From assembly GCA_905235285.1 (NCBI GenBank), contig CAJOLI010000016.1, positions 1 to 33,123 of the forward strand: DNA of 33,123 nucleotides, written 5' to 3'. The stretch's first letter is position 1; every line of letters begins with the position of its first letter. Both the position numbers and the translations under genes were made by a program. The DNA is from an uncultured Bacteroidaceae bacterium. GTDB taxonomy: Bacteria; Bacteroidota; Bacteroidia; Bacteroidales; Bacteroidaceae. Of the stretch, positions 30,901-33,123 are shown in pieces. The notes beneath the pieces were generated by a model. It saw nothing but the letters and a program-made list of their open reading frames with translations, made no database searches and was not told where the DNA came from.

Positions 30901-32608
30901 AGAACTCAGCCAGTCGGTCGCCCAGGACCTTGGTGACCATCATATTGGTGCCCCAGCCCGAGCCGCCGGGCGAGTTGATCCATTCGCGCTGCAGGGTGCC
31001 GTCCCACCAAATACCCTCAAACATACTGCCCGAGCGCGTCTGCCCCGTCTTCTCGCCTTTGCAGTCATAGACGAACTCATCGGCGTAGCTCAGGATCTCG
31101 TACCCCTTGCGGGACGCATCGATATCCAGACATGCGCCGCGGCCCACGTCGTAGACAGATGGCAGGTACCACTCCTTGATGCGCTGGCCCGTAGCGGCAG
31201 CATAGAGACATTGTCCGAGCAAGGCACTCTGCTGGATAGCGAAACCTTCGATGCCTGGGCGGTCCGGATCGATATCGCTGATGATAAAGCGGTCGCCATG
31301 AGCCAGGCCCGTGGAGGTGAAGCGGTCCTGATGGGGATTCACGCCATAGCCGCCTGCCCACATCTCGTCGCAGCCGTCGCCATCGCTGTCGAGGATGCGT
31401 ATCTGGTGGAACTCAGCACATCCGGGGCGCTTGGGATTTCGCACCCAGGTGTGGCTGTGATGCCAGTTCGAGGGTGTGCCGCCTGTCCAGTCGAAATCCC
31501 AGGTGAGGACATACCCGTGGTGCAGTCCGCCTGTGTCGCGGTCTTCACATTCCATGATGAGCGAGGGGTGTATGCCATCGAGATAAGCGATGCCGTAGTG
31601 CCCTTCCATGGCAGCGTAGCCGGCATTCATGTAGCTGGAGCGGTTGTCGCGGCCGTAGCTGTCGCTGCCGTCTCGGAGCTCATTGTATTTCAGTTCGTTA
31701 TATACAATCTCCGCACCTGTTTCTCCATCGATGACTGAGATGAAGAAGGTAGGATTCCGGCGGGTCTGCGAGCGGTAGTCTATGATGCCGTCGCCATCGG
31801 TGTCGCCTGTGGTTCGTCCGCCCACGTAGAGGCCCCATGTGTTGTTGGCCTTATCCCAGAAGCGTGTGCCGTCGCTGCTGCGGATAATCACCTCGCAACG
31901 GCCGTCGCAATTGATGTCGTAGGCCAGCACCATATCGTTCTGGCCGCCACAGATGTTCACATTCGGCCCCATATCTATCGTCCACAGGAGAGTGCCGTCG
32001 AGGCGGTAGGCCTGAATCTTATGGGTGGTCGTCGCCGTGTTATCCGAAGGGCTCTCGGCATCGTCTTCGCCAGAGGCCGCGCCGGCAAACAGACGGTCGG
32101 CTACCACGGCGTCGACTTCTCCGTCGCCGTCGAGGTCCATGGGCCAGACAAACTTGGTGCGGTAGTCGTTGCGGGGGATGACCGTATTGTCGAAGTCGAA
32201 CTTAAACCACACGTTGCTCCAAGGTTGTGTCTTATAACGGAAAGGCTTTGATTTCTCGCCCTCCACGCCTTGCGGACTGACGGCTGCCACGGCCCACTCC
32301 GTGTTGTCGGCCACGGAACTGGGCTTGTAGTTAGTAACCTTCAGCGGCTGCGAGTTCACCTTCGTGTAGTCGGTGGCGCCAGCCTTGCGCTGGTAGAGGT
32401 TATAGGTCGTGCCTTCGGGCTCCTGGGCCAATTTGCGCCACGAGACGAGGTAGCCGGAACCGCCGCTGCTGGTCACGCTGCGCTCGGTGGTCTTGCGGTA
32501 AGTGACGACGACGCCACGCCCCATTGGCTGTTGCAGACGCTGCGCCCAGGATTCTGCAGGCAACATAAGGCACACTACGGTGAGGATTAAGCTGACTAAG
32601 TGTTTCAT
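27998..32608 (-). CDS. Giant secreted PL11 rhamnogalacturonan lyase fused to autotransporter-type beta repeats and a sorting-like tail
   Basis: A 1536-residue protein. A signal peptide spans 1-22. Residues 24-665 match PL11 rhamnogalacturonan lyases: QRLQQPMGRGVV at the start, then SWRKLAQEPEGTTYNLYQR, several calcium-type loops (DLDGDGEVD 158-166, DTDGDGIID, DSDGDGCDE), DIAGDWREEI and the closing GYYQHPNTGFYLGGGMP. They should cleave the rhamnogalacturonan I backbone of pectin by elimination. A PL11 enzyme is normally about 600 residues. Here about 690-1470 is added: many repeats of the autotransporter-associated beta-strand type (YTGKTVVNGGTLTV, GNTIISEGTLCVNG, FAGIIVRKGIIAQG), likely a long beta-helix or stalk. 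The tail 1500-1536 (VYTIDGVELR to GLPQGIYLL) resembles a type IX sorting domain. It has its own promoter, and no other polysaccharide genes (SusC/SusD) lie in the window. Confidence 0.93.
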   Translation of the reverse strand: MKHLVSLILTVVCLMLPAESWAQRLQQPMGRGVVVTYRKTTERSVTSSGGSGYLVSWRKLAQEPEGTTYNLYQRKAGATDYTKVNSQPLKVTNYKPSSVADNTEWAVAAVSPQGVEGEKSKPFRYKTQPWSNVWFKFDFDNTVIPRNDYRTKFVWPMDLDGDGEVDAVVADRLFAGAASGEDDAESPSDNTATTTHKIQAYRLDGTLLWTIDMGPNVNICGGQNDMVLAYDINCDGRCEVIIRSSDGTRFWDKANNTWGLYVGGRTTGDTDGDGIIDYRSQTRRNPTFFISVIDGETGAEIVYNELKYNELRDGSDSYGRDNRSSYMNAGYAAMEGHYGIAYLDGIHPSLIMECEDRDTGGLHHGYVLTWDFDWTGGTPSNWHHSHTWVRNPKRPGCAEFHQIRILDSDGDGCDEMWAGGYGVNPHQDRFTSTGLAHGDRFIISDIDPDRPGIEGFAIQQSALLGQCLYAAATGQRIKEWYLPSVYDVGRGACLDIDASRKGYEILSYADEFVYDCKGEKTGQTRSGSMFEGIWWDGTLQREWINSPGGSGWGTNMMVTKVLGDRLAEFSQESGWATHGGTGTRPTFMGDIAGDWREEIILANQNPDGCTGLVGYTTNIPTSYSIYALQQDPHYRGDITTRGYYQHPNTGFYLGGGMPMPPLPPAMVTDLRWKGGAWQNGFTSFDMKQDEAYADGKSLVFDLSGDNASPVSLNAAVSPSAVYVMNPLGHDYTFQGDGSFAGEMSLVKSMQGTATFNNNLLYTGNTIISEGTLCVNGAVSGPVELRAKGTLAGEAVLNGPVSFEGALNYEGCRLKPTGRTGVITFKQDLTIPGNVFIEVEAGEGQSGRLHVDGNLTFKGQNTITISHEELAAGSYVIAECTGELTVDASKLKSRGLDGINYDFVSQENKLLLVINETRDASADVAWTGNESVLWDYKALNFELEGATAFVPGDAVVFDDNASRKSVSINDQIVTSGVTFNGGTYVFSGEGGLSGEGGVTINEGAAVTFNLKNSDYTGKTVVNGGTLTVPNFYDGGQKSAIGASTSAQGNLQLNGGTLVLSKDNMATDRIITLTDTATIRIAQANSALSLKGQVQGSGYLVKDGPGQLNFNYGGANNFAGIIVRKGIIAQGTWNTTFGRSGSPMLLAGGEVHQIDNNSSSTMPVLNHVVTVEAGTTNRILGSSRGKINGSFKGSGNLTIETRYVRCDIGANFAAFEGTLTAKGAGGNFRLMQNVTDMSKTRLVVSAGTYVAHNASGGGSEVSATTKIGSLSSPATATDATLGGSGSTYQIGFLNEDTQFYGTLKAANIQKVGTGKLSLRSVGHTSPITVNGGTLELYNTSTTAMTTGVITVNKGGTLSGNGLASAVTVASGGTLAAGTSPTAAGTLRMSSLTLRKGATVRCLLTAASNSKFRVSGPISHAGDTLLIIVPAQRTLAVGDEIEVFSSGFTSASGNVVVKCESEGATYTFDTSTLNTDGKVRVASVADGIAVIPDDAHVDVYTIDGVELRSQVQKAHALDGLPQGIYLLYTPHIRQKVAKH

Positions 32609-32688
32609 TCTATAATTATGTATGGTTTATTCGTTAGAAACATTCATGAAAGGTACGGAAATCCGCTTAACTATCGAATTTGCCGTGG

Positions 32689-32722
32689 CAAAGATAGGGC
32701 TTTTTCTGCATTCACTAACAAA
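32689..32722 (-). promoter_or_regulatory. Probable promoter of the lyase gene
   Basis: Minus strand: TTTG (32722-32719), a 22-nt spacer (slightly long), then TATCTTTG (32696-32689). The leader would be about 75 nt. Confidence 0.6.
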
Positions 32723-32791
32723 TTCCATCTCTTTTTATCCATTGACACCGATTATCATGCGGAAAGCAACTCGTAATTCAGCAAATCTTTG

Positions 32792-32799
32792 TACCTTTG
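32792..32799 (+). promoter_or_regulatory. -7 box of the pyrF gene
   Basis: TACCTTTG, 25 nt before the start codon. No clear -33 TTTG at the expected distance. Confidence 0.65.
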
Positions 32800-32824
32800 C
32801 GGCGAAAACGGAAAAATATTTAAT

Positions 32825-33123
32825 ATGACACGCGAACAACTGTACGAGAATATCTGCCGTAAGCAGAGCTTCCTCTGCGTAGGGCTTGACACCGACCTGC
32901 AGAAGGTGCCGCAATTCTTAGTCGAAAAGGCTGCACAGGATGCGAACTTTGATGCCATCTTCGAATTCAACAAGGCCATCATTGATGCCACCGCACCATA
33001 TTGCATCGCCTACAAACCCAACCTGGCCTTCTACGAGGCACACGGCGTCAAGGGATGGATTGCCTTTGAGCGCACGGTGGAGTATATCCGCAACCACTAC
33101 CCCGACCAGTTCATCATCGCCGA
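32825..33123 (+). CDS. pyrF: Orotidine 5'-phosphate decarboxylase, N-terminal part (runs off the window)
   Basis: The first 99 residues of a decarboxylase that makes UMP from OMP. Residues 1-20 are [20 protein letters not shown], giving the FLCVGLDTD strand with the substrate-binding Asp. [27 protein letters not shown] is the barrel strand with the conserved Lys (YKPN). The sequence fits the longer type-2 PyrF of Bacteroidetes. It is divergent from the lyase gene. The missing part prevents checking the catalytic Asp-Lys-Asp set. Confidence 0.95.
   Translation, partial: MTREQLYENICRKQSFLCVGLDTDLQKVPQFLVEKAAQDANFDAIFEFNKAIIDATAPYCIAYKPNLAFYEAHGVKGWIAFERTVEYIRNHYPDQFIIA

Noticed and set aside
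32622..32828. 68-residue plus-strand frame before pyrF
   Set aside because: It overlaps both divergent promoters and has no recognisable feature.

Overview
The window reads as chromosomal DNA from a member of the Bacteroidales, most like Prevotella or a close relative. Several things point this way. Promoters match the Bacteroidetes form (TTTG near -33, TAnnTTTG near -7), and start codons lack an obvious Shine-Dalgarno sequence. Families largely confined to Bacteroidetes are present (DUF3256, DUF4421, DUF4153, DUF5715, the BT_0820-type HAD protein). One secreted lipoprotein carries an SDDDD export signal, and several secreted proteins end in a short tail like the type IX secretion sorting domain. 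No phage, plasmid, insertion sequence or CRISPR array was seen.

Layout. 1-2225: the end of a secreted OB-fold protein, then a surface DNA/RNA non-specific endonuclease. 2540-2985: ribosomal protein L31 type B, with its own promoter, a leader holding two hairpin repeats, and a terminator. 4794-2988 (minus): DUF3256-DUF4421 operon. 4865-5293: HAD-like protein. 5493-8329: a two-gene secreted unit, made of a small tail-bearing protein translationally coupled to an LRR/thioredoxin-like/M64 metallopeptidase; a 13-bp perfect inverted repeat overlies its promoter. 15879-8437 (minus): a multi-OB-fold secreted protein, secreted endonuclease I, TruA, an EamA transporter and a secreted thioredoxin-like protein. 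16050-17905 (minus): a small Gly-rich periplasmic protein and a DUF5715 protein.

18005-25963 is a housekeeping block on the plus strand: phoH, purC, ubiE/menG, aroE, TPM-domain protein, lemA, purM, tRNA-Val(CAC) and prfA. A DUF4153 membrane protein follows. Then comes a 1536-residue minus-strand protein in which a PL11 rhamnogalacturonan lyase is fused to a long autotransporter-type beta-repeat region. The start of pyrF closes the window.

How it fits together. The secreted set (two nucleases, OB-fold proteins, a metallopeptidase, a pectin lyase, a thioredoxin-like protein) looks like extracellular polymer scavenging, with five C-terminal tails suggesting a shared export route. The central block is nucleotide, menaquinone and shikimate biosynthesis plus translation. 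The most unusual signals are the 5.5-8.3 kb unit and its operator-like repeat, GC-rich palindromic repeats that also sit in frame inside truA and the EamA gene, the tandem hairpins in the L31 leader, and the PL11-beta-repeat fusion.
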